Assembly: GCF_903819215.1 (NCBI RefSeq)
Contig: NZ_CAIJCT010000016.1
Reading direction: 5' to 3' (one strand)
DNA from: Aedoeadaptatus coxii
Lineage (GTDB): Bacteria; Bacillota; Clostridia; Tissierellales; Peptoniphilaceae
DNA length: 64,000 nucleotides
Under the pieces are notes generated by a model, which did not search any database, was not told where the DNA came from, and worked only from the letters and a program-made list of their open reading frames with translations. The translations under genes and the position numbers were made by a program. Shown here piece by piece: positions 25,708 through 32,144 of the stretch; the first letter of the stretch is position 1, and every line of letters begins with the position of its first letter.

Positions 25708-26160
25708 ATGAACACACAAGTGGACATGGAAAAAGTAAAAGCATATGCCGACGAGGCCTTCCATTCGGGCTACGCCTGTTCGGAAACAGTCATCGATACC
25801 TTTAGAAAAAGCTTAGAGCTGGACATCCCCGACGAAGCCATCGCCATGAGCTCGGGCTTTCCCTGGGGACTGGGCGGAGGCGGCTGCATCTGCGGCGCAC
25901 TGGCCGGCGCTACCATGTGCATCGGCTACCTTTACGGCCGCACGGAAAAAGGCGATCCGAAAATCAACCGCTGCTTCGAGCTGAGCAAAAAAATGCACGA
26001 TTCCTTTAGAGAAAAAAACGGCGCCACCTGCTGCCGCGCCTTAACCCACGGCTACGACAACGACGATCCCCATCGCAAATGTAAATGCGCGGGCATCGTG
26101 GAAAACACCATGGAAGATTTAATGGCCATCCTCGAGGAAGCCGAAAAAGAAAATAAATAG
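25708..26160 (+). CDS. C_GCAxxG_C_C-family protein (cysteine-rich, probable redox role)
   Basis: I use the ATG 8 bases after GAGGTG (150 residues). Conserved cysteines appear as GYACSE, then GGGCICGALAGATMC matching the C-GCAxxG-C pattern, then TCCRAL and KCKCAG. The family (PF09719-like) is common in anaerobes and thought to be redox- or metal-related; no activity is established. It is divergent from the B12 importer. Confidence 0.85.
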   Translation: MNTQVDMEKVKAYADEAFHSGYACSETVIDTFRKSLELDIPDEAIAMSSGFPWGLGGGGCICGALAGATMCIGYLYGRTEKGDPKINRCFELSKKMHDSFREKNGATCCRALTHGYDNDDPHRKCKCAGIVENTMEDLMAILEEAEKENK

Positions 26161-26167
26161 ACACAAA

Positions 26168-26193
26168 AAATACCCCTCGCAAGGGGTATTTCT
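26168..26193. terminator. Bidirectional terminator
   Basis: AATACCCCT pairs with AGGGGTATT around CGCA. The minus strand gives a TTTTTT run (for the tautomerase gene), and the plus strand a weaker T-rich tail. Confidence 0.8.
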
Positions 26194-26202
26194 CATTTTA
26201 AG

Positions 26203-26370
26203 CTATTGTTCGTTGTAGTAATCGTTGCGCTTCATATCTTGGAACACCACGTGAATGTGTTCCTTGGGAGCGCCCGCATGTTTGTGTACGGATTCGATAA
26301 TTTCCTTTGCGATTTCAGCTTTTGCTTCGTCGGAGCGACCTTCGACGAGTTCTACATGAATAAATGGCAT
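26203..26370 (-). CDS. 4-oxalocrotonate tautomerase family protein (55 residues)
   Basis: A 55-residue ORF starting MPFIHVELVEGR: after Met removal Pro-1 is the catalytic base typical of the family. It continues with DEAKAEIAKEIIESVHK and GAPKEHIHVVFQDM, matching the beta-alpha-beta tautomerase subunit with the usual spacing. An AGGAGG ribosome site lies upstream, with a TATAAT -10 at 26391-26396. The substrate is unknown; such proteins work as hexamers. Confidence 0.9.
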   Translation of the reverse strand: MPFIHVELVEGRSDEAKAEIAKEIIESVHKHAGAPKEHIHVVFQDMKRNDYYNEQ

Positions 26371-26453
26371 AGTATTCCTCCTTTTTTATTATTATATCCA
26401 ATTGAAGGAAAAGGGTCTAATAAAGTTTTCCCTTTCGGAAAAAATTTCGACCG

Positions 26454-26891
26454 CTACGCCGTCTTTTTTCTTAAAAGCAAATAATTACGAATAAACAAAA
26501 TCCCCGACAGAGCCAGCGCCGAGCCGAGACCTGTGTAGAAAAAAGCGATAAAACTTTCCGGAACAAACCCCGATGCCCGCAAGCCGATGCCCACGCTCAT
26601 CATGGTCAACATGATGAGATAGGATTTTTTATCGAAGAAATACCAAAACGGCTTCGCCTCGCCATAGTCTAAAATACGCTCCGTGTGGCTTTCCGTCATA
26701 TTAAAAAACATTCTGCCGAAAAGAGCAAAGATAGCCAGCGAAAGAGGATGCAAATACCACGTGCCCCCAATATTGCCATAGGATATGACGCCGAGACGCG
26801 CCACATTAAACCCCGCCATAAACCATACCGCCCCGGCAAACAAGAGCAGATTCTTATTCTTCACGCGAAACATCATCATCACCTGCTTCAT
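26454..26891 (-). CDS. Four-helix membrane protein of unknown function
   Basis: A 145-residue protein with four hydrophobic segments (about residues 14-33, 45-65, 88-108 and 115-138) separated by short charged loops, including the YGEAKPFWYFFDKKSYL loop. I recognise no family. The start could also be an internal ATG a few codons later. It stands alone, with repeat-rich sequence upstream. Confidence 0.65.
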   Translation of the reverse strand: MKQVMMMFRVKNKNLLLFAGAVWFMAGFNVARLGVISYGNIGGTWYLHPLSLAIFALFGRMFFNMTESHTERILDYGEAKPFWYFFDKKSYLIMLTMMSVGIGLRASGFVPESFIAFFYTGLGSALALSGILFIRNYLLLRKKTA

Positions 26892-27077
26892 AAACTCTTA
26901 CATCATAAAAAAACATTTTCTTCGTTTGTTATATATTCCCAAAAACCAAACCCTTATTCTGTTTTTAAAAAATTTTGCTTAAATTGCCGCGATTTATCTC
27001 GTCGACATCCAAATCTTTCTCTAAAGTATCGACACGATCATCTATGCGCAACTTTCTGGAAGCGTAAGAAAATGCCC
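26892..27077. other. A+T-rich intergenic stretch before the repeats
   Basis: No coding sequence. It should contain the promoter of the four-helix protein on the minus strand, but I see no clear -35/-10 pair. The right end (TGCGCAAC...) weakly resembles the 5' block of the repeat family and may be a decayed copy. Confidence 0.35.
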
Positions 27078-27230
27078 ACTGAAACAGAGAGTCTCTTCTC
27101 GCGACACAGCCCAATAGGAATCGAAGCCCGTTAGGGCTTCGGACTGCTAAAAAGCGTTAGGGTGGAAAGGAAGGAGGTTTTAGGAGGAGGGAAAGAGGGC
27201 GAATCGCAACGCCCTATTCCCTCCTCCTAA
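27078..27230 (+). repeat. Structured intergenic repeat, copy 2 (5' end lost)
   Basis: Begins at CTGAAACAGAG and then follows copy 1 closely. Its loop hairpin is CGAAGCCC-GTTA-GGGCTTCG (27122-27141): four arm positions differ from copy 1 and every change is compensated on the other arm. The downstream AAGGAGG tract and the long GGAGGAGGGAA hairpin with its central AGGGCG/CGCCCT are nearly identical to copy 1. Confidence 0.8.
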
Positions 27231-27336
27231 GATTCAGAGAAAGACTTTTGAAAGAACGAATTGCTTTTGAAAGAAAAAAAATTTCTGAATGGTTTTATAA
27301 AAAACAGTTCACGCAAGAAATTTCTTTTTATAAAAA

Positions 27337-27445
27337 TCTCACGCTCACCTTGCGACGGCAACGTCTTCACCTGAAACAGAGCGTTTCTTTCCACGACCAA
27401 TCAAAAAGATCTCTTTTTCATTTAAAAAGTGTTAGGGTGGAAAGG
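27337..27445 (+). repeat. Structured intergenic repeat, copy 3 (short, overlaps MBL gene end)
   Basis: Has the intact 5' block TCTCACGCTCACCTTGCGA and GAAACAGAG stem. The central hairpin is replaced by AAAAAG-ATCT-CTTTTT (27403-27418), and the long 3' hairpin is absent. The closing GTTAGGGTGGAAAGG lies inside the antisense 3' end of the MBL-fold gene. Confidence 0.75.
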
Positions 27446-28225
27446 ATTGTATTCCCCGTCTTGATGAAAAGGCGTCGCCCTGCCGAACACGGCGCTTTCG
27501 TCGATATGGGCAAAAATTTGTTCCGAATAAAGATGTATGCCGCTGTGGCCCGTGCAAACATACTCGAGAGAATATCCCTTCAACTTCTCTTTCAGCGCGG
27601 CGAGGGACTTTTTATTGCGAGGGGGATCTTGAGTGAAAAAATCGAAAAAAGCATAGCCGCCATTTTCATTGACGGCAAGGCAATCTCCCGATACGAGAAT
27701 CTTGTCATCGACGACATACACCGTGTGCCCTACGGTGTGCCCCGGCACGGGAATAGCTTCCACCTTGATGCCCTCGACCTCAAAAACCGCGTTGCCCTTA
27801 ATGGGCGTCCAGCCGTCGGCGATGTGCACGCAATTGTGGAAAATACCCTTTCTGCGAACGTCCCCGGTCATGTAGCGCATTTCCTCCGCCCCCATATACA
27901 CCTGCGCCTCGGGAAAAAGAATCCGCCCGCTACTGTCCATTCCCCCGGCGTGATCTGTGTCCAAATGCGTTAAAAACAAATGCTTAATCCTTTTCGGATC
28001 GATCTGAATCTTCTGAAACTCCGAATCGATGGCGCTGTAATTCAAATGGCCGCTGTCAAAGGCGATGGTGTTGCCGTTTTTCGTGTAAAACCATAAATTA
28101 ACATCATACTCGCGAATACAGCTCATGCCGCTATGTAATTTGCCCGTGTCTTCCGGTTTGCAATAATACTTTCCCCGCATGGTAAGAGGTTTAATCTTGT
28201 CGTCAAAAAAATACAACCACTTCAC
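27422..28225 (-). CDS. MBL-fold hydrolase, N-acyl-homoserine-lactonase-like
   Basis: Started at GTG, 8 bases after AGGAGG (267 residues); a GTG three codons earlier sits inside the ribosome site. The metal motif is H-L-D-T-D-H (THLDTDHAGG), with later ligands in PGHTVGHT, SGDC and CTGHSG. The spacing resembles AiiA-type lactonases, but the substrate is uncertain. The last eight codons (NPFHPNTF) are encoded by the antisense of repeat copy 3, so the C-terminus has been altered by the repeat. Confidence 0.85.
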   Translation of the reverse strand: MKWLYFFDDKIKPLTMRGKYYCKPEDTGKLHSGMSCIREYDVNLWFYTKNGNTIAFDSGHLNYSAIDSEFQKIQIDPKRIKHLFLTHLDTDHAGGMDSSGRILFPEAQVYMGAEEMRYMTGDVRRKGIFHNCVHIADGWTPIKGNAVFEVEGIKVEAIPVPGHTVGHTVYVVDDKILVSGDCLAVNENGGYAFFDFFTQDPPRNKKSLAALKEKLKGYSLEYVCTGHSGIHLYSEQIFAHIDESAVFGRATPFHQDGEYNPFHPNTF

Positions 28226-28248
28226 ACATGTCACCTCCTGAAAAAATT

Positions 28249-28734
28249 CTAAAATAACGTTAAGAGATAACCGTCGAGTAAAGCGACCAAAGCATACATC
28301 ACCAAGCCCCTTACAAAAGCGTCAACATGCTTTTTCGGGTTCCGGTAAAGAGCCTTTTCAGGAATTTTTGAAAACCTGATGCGCTTGGAATTGCGCCACC
28401 AAAATAAATCGATCACCACGAGATCAAACACATTCAGCACTTCCCCTAAGATCAGAAGAGAAACGACATTTTCCAAAAAATTATCTCGACGAATAAAACG
28501 TCCGAAGATGAGAAACAAAAGGTCGAACACTACAAAATTAGCGATGAACACAACGAAAAAATTAGATTCCTTCCATTTTCCCCGGTATTCCTCCATTTCT
28601 TTAAGACGCAATTGAACCTCGTCGGGATAAGAACTGAAACTCTTTAAATTCTTCTCGTCCGTGCCCGTGCCTAAAAAACATAAGGCGAACAAAAGGGAGC
28701 ACAAGACGATCACTTCTACCAAAAGCATACTCAT
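28249..28734 (-). CDS. Membrane protein of unknown function
   Basis: A 161-residue protein with an N-terminal hydrophobic segment (about 1-22), a charged loop of 40 residues, two central hydrophobic segments (about 60-80 and 86-112) and a C-terminal one (about 140-160). The motif DLFWWRNSKRIRF in the second loop is distinctive. I recognise no family. It precedes the MBL gene by 23 bp on the same strand, so they are probably co-transcribed. Confidence 0.6.
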   Translation of the reverse strand: MSMLLVEVIVLCSLLFALCFLGTGTDEKNLKSFSSYPDEVQLRLKEMEEYRGKWKESNFFVVFIANFVVFDLLFLIFGRFIRRDNFLENVVSLLILGEVLNVFDLVVIDLFWWRNSKRIRFSKIPEKALYRNPKKHVDAFVRGLVMYALVALLDGYLLTLF

Positions 28735-28968
28735 CGCCTCACACTTTCAAAAAAGCCAACATCATCTACTTCTATTATATTTCGAGTGATAGCAATTTTC
28801 AAAAAATATGGGTATGCTTTTTTGTAAAAAAGGATAAGGGCAAAAAAACTCTTTTGAGTCGGTTTTACATAACCGGGAAAATTCTGTTACTCACCTTGCA
28901 AAATTTAAAAAATTTATTCACGCAGAAAATATCTTTTTAATTCGGTTTTATACAACCCGAAGACCATG
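28735..28968. other. A+T-rich intergenic stretch with repeat debris
   Basis: No coding sequence. CTCACCTTGC near 28890 repeats part of the 5' block of the structured repeat family. TTCACGCAGAAAATATCTTTTT near 28917 resembles sequence just before copy 3 (about 27309). Short hairpins (TCGGTTTTACATAACCG and TTCGGTTTTATACAACCCGAA) flank these. I read it as decayed repeat copies. Confidence 0.4.
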
Positions 28969-29118
28969 TCGCGGGGAAGAGGGAAAGGGCTCAGAGGCGA
29001 AGGCCGCGTTTCCCTCTTCCCCGCGCGCCCCATCTCCCTTTCCGGCCGGCACTATAACGTAAAATGCCTTCGGCATTTTCCTGCTTATTGTCTGGCGCTA
29101 GAGGAAGTTACGCTCCAG
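28969..29118 (-). repeat. Related structured element in reverse orientation (copy 5)
   Basis: Read on the minus strand it has the architecture of copies 1-2 with different bases: CAATAAGCAGG, an 8-bp hairpin AAAATGCC-GAA-GGCATTTT (29061-29079), GGAAAGGGAG, then a perfect 16-bp hairpin GCGGGGAAGAGGGAAA/TTTCCCTCTTCCCCGC (28971-28986 with 29009-29024). It lies head-to-head with copy 4, 12 bp away. Confidence 0.6.
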
Positions 29119-29130
29119 CGAGAAATAAAA

Positions 29131-29257
29131 TCTCACGCTCACCTTGCGACGGCAAAGTTCATCGCCTGAAACAGAGCGTCTCTTTCCGCAAAGAAGCCCA
29201 ATAGAATTAAACGGCGTTAGCCGTTTAGACAGCTAAAAAGCGTTCGAGTGGAAAGGG
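29131..29257 (+). repeat. Structured intergenic repeat, copy 4
   Basis: Complete 5' block and GAAACAGAG/CTCTTTC stem; the hairpin is TAAACGGC-GTTA-GCCGTTTA (29208-29227), again fully paired with compensated differences from copies 1 and 2. CTAAAAAGCGTT and GTGGAAAGG follow, but the AGGGTG pairing segment is mutated to CGAGTG. The long purine hairpin is absent; a GGGCCCGC tract follows instead. Confidence 0.78.
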
Positions 29258-29270
29258 TTTGGGCCCGCGG

Positions 29271-29335
29271 GAAAAGAAAAAGTGCCCTGACCCCCAAAGT
29301 CGAATATAGAAATCCATCCTTTAGGAGTCAGGGCA
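29271..29335 (-). terminator. Terminator of the flavodiiron protein gene
   Basis: On the minus strand TGCCCTGAC pairs with GTCAGGGCA across a 35-base loop and is followed by CTTTTTCTTTT. Confidence 0.65.
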
Positions 29336-29347
29336 TATTACCTCTTT

Positions 29348-30565
29348 TTAATTCTTGTTTTTATTTTCAAATGTCGACGCATCGAGCAAGGCTTTAGAGA
29401 ACTTTTCAGTTCCTTTTAAGAATTCATCATCGGGCATCCAAGAAGCTTTTAATTCTTCGTCTATAAGTTTAAACCCTGCCTTTTCCAGTTCTTCTCGTAA
29501 AACTTTATTTCCCTCTCCGGACCATCCGTAAGACCCAAAGACTCCCGCTACTTTGTCTTTAAATTTAAGTTCTTGAAGGAAGTGTAACCAGCCTGAAATC
29601 GTGGTAATTGCAGATTGTCCGACTGTGGGAGAGCCTACAGCTATGGCCTTCGATTTAAAAACTTCAGTCATGATGTCATTTCTGTCCATTTCTGCTACAG
29701 ATAGAACTTTTGTCCTTGTCGATGGGGAAAGCTCTCTTATATCATCTGCAATTTTGTGGGCAATTTTTTTGGTAGCTCCCCACATAGAGTCGTAGATAAT
29801 TGTAACCTGATCTTCCTTATAAGCATCTGCCCATTCTGCATATTTCTCTATTATTTCTAGAGCATTTTCTCTCCAAATACTACCGTGGCTTGTCGCAATG
29901 ATATCTATGGGCAAGTTCATAGCCACAATTTCTTCAATCTTCTTTCTAGCAAAAGGAGAAAAAGGATTTAAAATGTTCGCATAGTACTTCATAGCTTCAT
30001 TCCATAGAATGGTCGGGTCTGCCTTGTCATTAAAGAGTTCACTTAAGGCATAGTGCTGACCGAAGGCATCGTTGGAAAACAAAATATTGTCTTCGGTCAA
30101 ATAAGTTGCCATTGAATCCGGCCAGTGAAGCATTCTCATTTCTACAAACACTAATTGCTTTCCATTTCCTATATCCACAGAATCCCCTGTTTTTACAACT
30201 CTATAGTCCCATTCCGGGTGATGGTATTGTCCTATAAGGGATTTTTTACCGTTGGCTGTACAGAAAATCGGGGTATTTGGAATTTCCTCCATAATTTCTA
30301 ATAAAGACCCTGAATGATCGGGTTCTCCGTGGTTAATAACGATATAGTCAATTTCCTTCAGGTCGATTTCACTCTTTAAATTCTTTACAAATTCTTCTTT
30401 ATGGGGAGTCCATACAGTGTCGATTAGTACCGTCTTTTCTTCTTTGATCAAATAAGCATTTTGGCTGGATCCATTGTGCACGGAGTATTCTGTTCCGTGA
30501 AATTCTTGAAGTTCCCAGTCAATTTTTCCGACCCAATATACATTGTTCTTGATTTGTTTTTTCAT
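29348..30565 (-). CDS. Flavodiiron protein (FprA/ROO-type O2 or NO reductase)
   Basis: A 405-residue protein: beta-lactamase-like diiron domain (1-250) with H79-x-E81-x-D83-H84 and later ligands in MLHWPDSM, SNDAFGQH and ATSHGSIW, then a flavodoxin domain (about 252-395) with the FMN loop YDSMWGATKKIA. It reduces O2 or NO using rubredoxin or a similar donor. No rubredoxin domain is fused. The gene is visibly more A+T-rich than its neighbours, suggesting transfer. It sits 22 bp after the cupin gene. Confidence 0.95.
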   Translation of the reverse strand: MKKQIKNNVYWVGKIDWELQEFHGTEYSVHNGSSQNAYLIKEEKTVLIDTVWTPHKEEFVKNLKSEIDLKEIDYIVINHGEPDHSGSLLEIMEEIPNTPIFCTANGKKSLIGQYHHPEWDYRVVKTGDSVDIGNGKQLVFVEMRMLHWPDSMATYLTEDNILFSNDAFGQHYALSELFNDKADPTILWNEAMKYYANILNPFSPFARKKIEEIVAMNLPIDIIATSHGSIWRENALEIIEKYAEWADAYKEDQVTIIYDSMWGATKKIAHKIADDIRELSPSTRTKVLSVAEMDRNDIMTEVFKSKAIAVGSPTVGQSAITTISGWLHFLQELKFKDKVAGVFGSYGWSGEGNKVLREELEKAGFKLIDEELKASWMPDDEFLKGTEKFSKALLDASTFENKNKN

Positions 30566-30587
30566 AATTTTTCATCTCCCCTTCTTT

Positions 30588-31262
30588 TTATTCCAAGGTC
30601 AGAAGAAGCGCCATCTTAAACTTCTTCGTCGCTTTTACCGCGTGCAGACCGCCTTTCGCGAAGTGAAAGTTTTCGCCGGCGCGAAGGGCTTGATCTTTTC
30701 CCTCGTACCCGATCACCGCCTCGCCGTCCAGTGCAAAGATAATCGCCTCGCCGGGGGCAGCGTGTTCCGAAAGGCTCGTGCCTTCGTCAAAAGCCATAAC
30801 CACAAGCTTCATTTTGTCATTATGCACCACGTCCATGTTGACGATCTTCCCTTCCGCGTAAGGTACCAGTTCTTCCAGCTTGAAAATTTCTCCTGCTTTA
30901 ATGATTTCGTTCATCCTGCTCTCCTTTTCTATACACACTTCCGTATACACACTGCCTTCTGTCGTCCGCATGCCCACGGGGACGTCGGTCCATGTGAAGA
31001 TACATTCTCCGGCGTGCAGCTTTTGCGAAAAGCCGTCGTTTCCGTAAACCTCCACGCTTCCCTCCGCCACGATCAATAATTTATGATAGGGATAGATTTC
31101 CGCGCTGATGTCGGTGTTCTCGGCCAGGGAAAAATACGTGATTCCGCTATCTCCGCCGCCGAAGGCTTTTGACACGGTGCATCCCGGAATCGGCGGATTC
31201 TCCTTACCGATGGAAAATACTTTGCCGGTGGTTTTCTTTTCGTTTTTGTCCATGTCGTTCAT
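30588..31262 (-). CDS. Double-cupin protein
   Basis: A 224-residue protein with two cupin barrels. The second (about 120-224) has the clear pattern SEHAAPGEAIIFALDGEAVIGYEG and AGENFHFAKGGLHAVKA; the first (about 20-110) reads PYHKLLIVAEGSVEVYG and AGECIFTWTDVPVG. The first-cupin metal histidines are sparse. It is divergent from the Crp/Fnr gene across an operator-like palindrome and just upstream of the flavodiiron gene. A sensing or ligand-binding role in the same stress response is inference. Confidence 0.8.
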   Translation of the reverse strand: MNDMDKNEKKTTGKVFSIGKENPPIPGCTVSKAFGGGDSGITYFSLAENTDISAEIYPYHKLLIVAEGSVEVYGNDGFSQKLHAGECIFTWTDVPVGMRTTEGSVYTEVCIEKESRMNEIIKAGEIFKLEELVPYAEGKIVNMDVVHNDKMKLVVMAFDEGTSLSEHAAPGEAIIFALDGEAVIGYEGKDQALRAGENFHFAKGGLHAVKATKKFKMALLLTLE

Positions 31263-31307
31263 GATTTTCCCTCCTCCCTCGATTTTCTACTTGTATTATA
31301 GTACAAT

Positions 31308-31336
31308 CGTAACAACGTGTATGTTGTTACGACAAC
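31308..31336. promoter_or_regulatory. Crp/Fnr-type operator in the divergent cupin-regulator intergenic region
   Basis: A perfect 9-bp inverted repeat CGTAACAAC-N6-GTTGTTACG (31308-31331) overlaps a second one, GTTGT-TACG-ACAAC (31323-31336). A 12-base stretch CGTGTATGTTGT followed by CAAC five bases on recurs upstream of the DUF438/hemerythrin gene. It lies 15-44 bases before the regulator ATG and upstream of the cupin gene, so autoregulation is likely. Confidence 0.7.
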
Positions 31337-31351
31337 GAATCGGAGGTTTTT

Positions 31352-32023
31352 ATGAATACTTTCTTTCTTGCGATCACGCAACTTTTCCGCGGTATCAGCG
31401 AAAGCGAAATCACGGAGCTCCTTCTCTGCCTGGAGGCACATGAACGCAGTTTCCAAAAGGGCGACACTATCTTCCGGGCCGGATCGTCTGTGGACGAGTT
31501 CGGGCTGGTGCTATCCGGCAGCATCAATATCGTGGTGAATCTCTATTGGGGCAACAGCATTATTTTCGGCCACGTGGGCAAGGGCGAGGTCTTTGCGGAA
31601 AATTACGCGGCCGTTCCCGGAAAAGAGCTGGCTTGCGACGTGGTCGCCTGCGAAAATACCCGCGTCCTCTTTCTGAAAATGCAAAGTGTGATGACGACCT
31701 GTCGGATGGGATGCGCCTATCACAACCGCATCATTCAGAATATGCTTCGCATTTCCGCCCAAAAAAATTTGAACATGTCTTCCCGCATGATGCATACCGC
31801 TTCCAAATCACTGCGGGAAAGGCTCCTGTCTTACTTGTCCGAGCAGGCCTTGGAACGGGGAAGCGCGCACTTCACCATCCCCTTTAATCGGCAGCAGCTG
31901 GCCGATTACCTCGCCGTGAACCGCAGCGCCATGTCCAATGAGCTTTCGAAGATGCAAGAGGAAGGGCTCATTACTTATCGTAAAAATGAATTTATCTTAA
32001 ATGAGACCGCACGGGATGAATAA
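31352..32023 (+). CDS. Crp/Fnr-family transcriptional regulator
   Basis: A 223-residue protein with a cyclic-nucleotide-binding-like barrel (about 10-120), a dimerisation helix containing a CRMGC pair of cysteines (near residues 117-121), and a winged-helix domain with FNRQQLADYLAVNRSAMSNELSKM as HTH. It lacks the N-terminal four-cysteine cluster of Fnr; the CxxxC pair could serve redox sensing, which is inference. It has an AATCGGAGG ribosome site and faces the cupin gene. Confidence 0.88.
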   Translation: MNTFFLAITQLFRGISESEITELLLCLEAHERSFQKGDTIFRAGSSVDEFGLVLSGSINIVVNLYWGNSIIFGHVGKGEVFAENYAAVPGKELACDVVACENTRVLFLKMQSVMTTCRMGCAYHNRIIQNMLRISAQKNLNMSSRMMHTASKSLRERLLSYLSEQALERGSAHFTIPFNRQQLADYLAVNRSAMSNELSKMQEEGLITYRKNEFILNETARDE

Positions 32024-32093
32024 ATGGAACGGGGGGCTGCGTGCCCCTCGAGAAACGGAGGCATCTCCTTTTCGTAGACAGGCTGCAATTCCA

Positions 32094-32133
32094 TGAAAAA
32101 AGATTCTCCGGCCATAGTCGAAGAATCTTTTTT
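32094..32133. terminator. Bidirectional terminator between the regulator and DUF438 genes
   Basis: AAAAAAGATTCT pairs with AGAATCTTTTTT across a 15-base loop; each strand ends in a T run. It serves both convergent genes. Confidence 0.85.
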
Positions 32134-32144
32134 GTTGCGCAAAA

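Noticed and set aside
28966..29169. A 67-codon open frame across the repeat cluster
   Set aside because: It runs through the 16-bp palindrome and repeat copy 4 and has no family pattern.
16881..29257. CRISPR array as explanation of the repeats
   Set aside because: Copies are about 110-190 bp, far apart, internally structured and without regular spacers; no cas genes are present.
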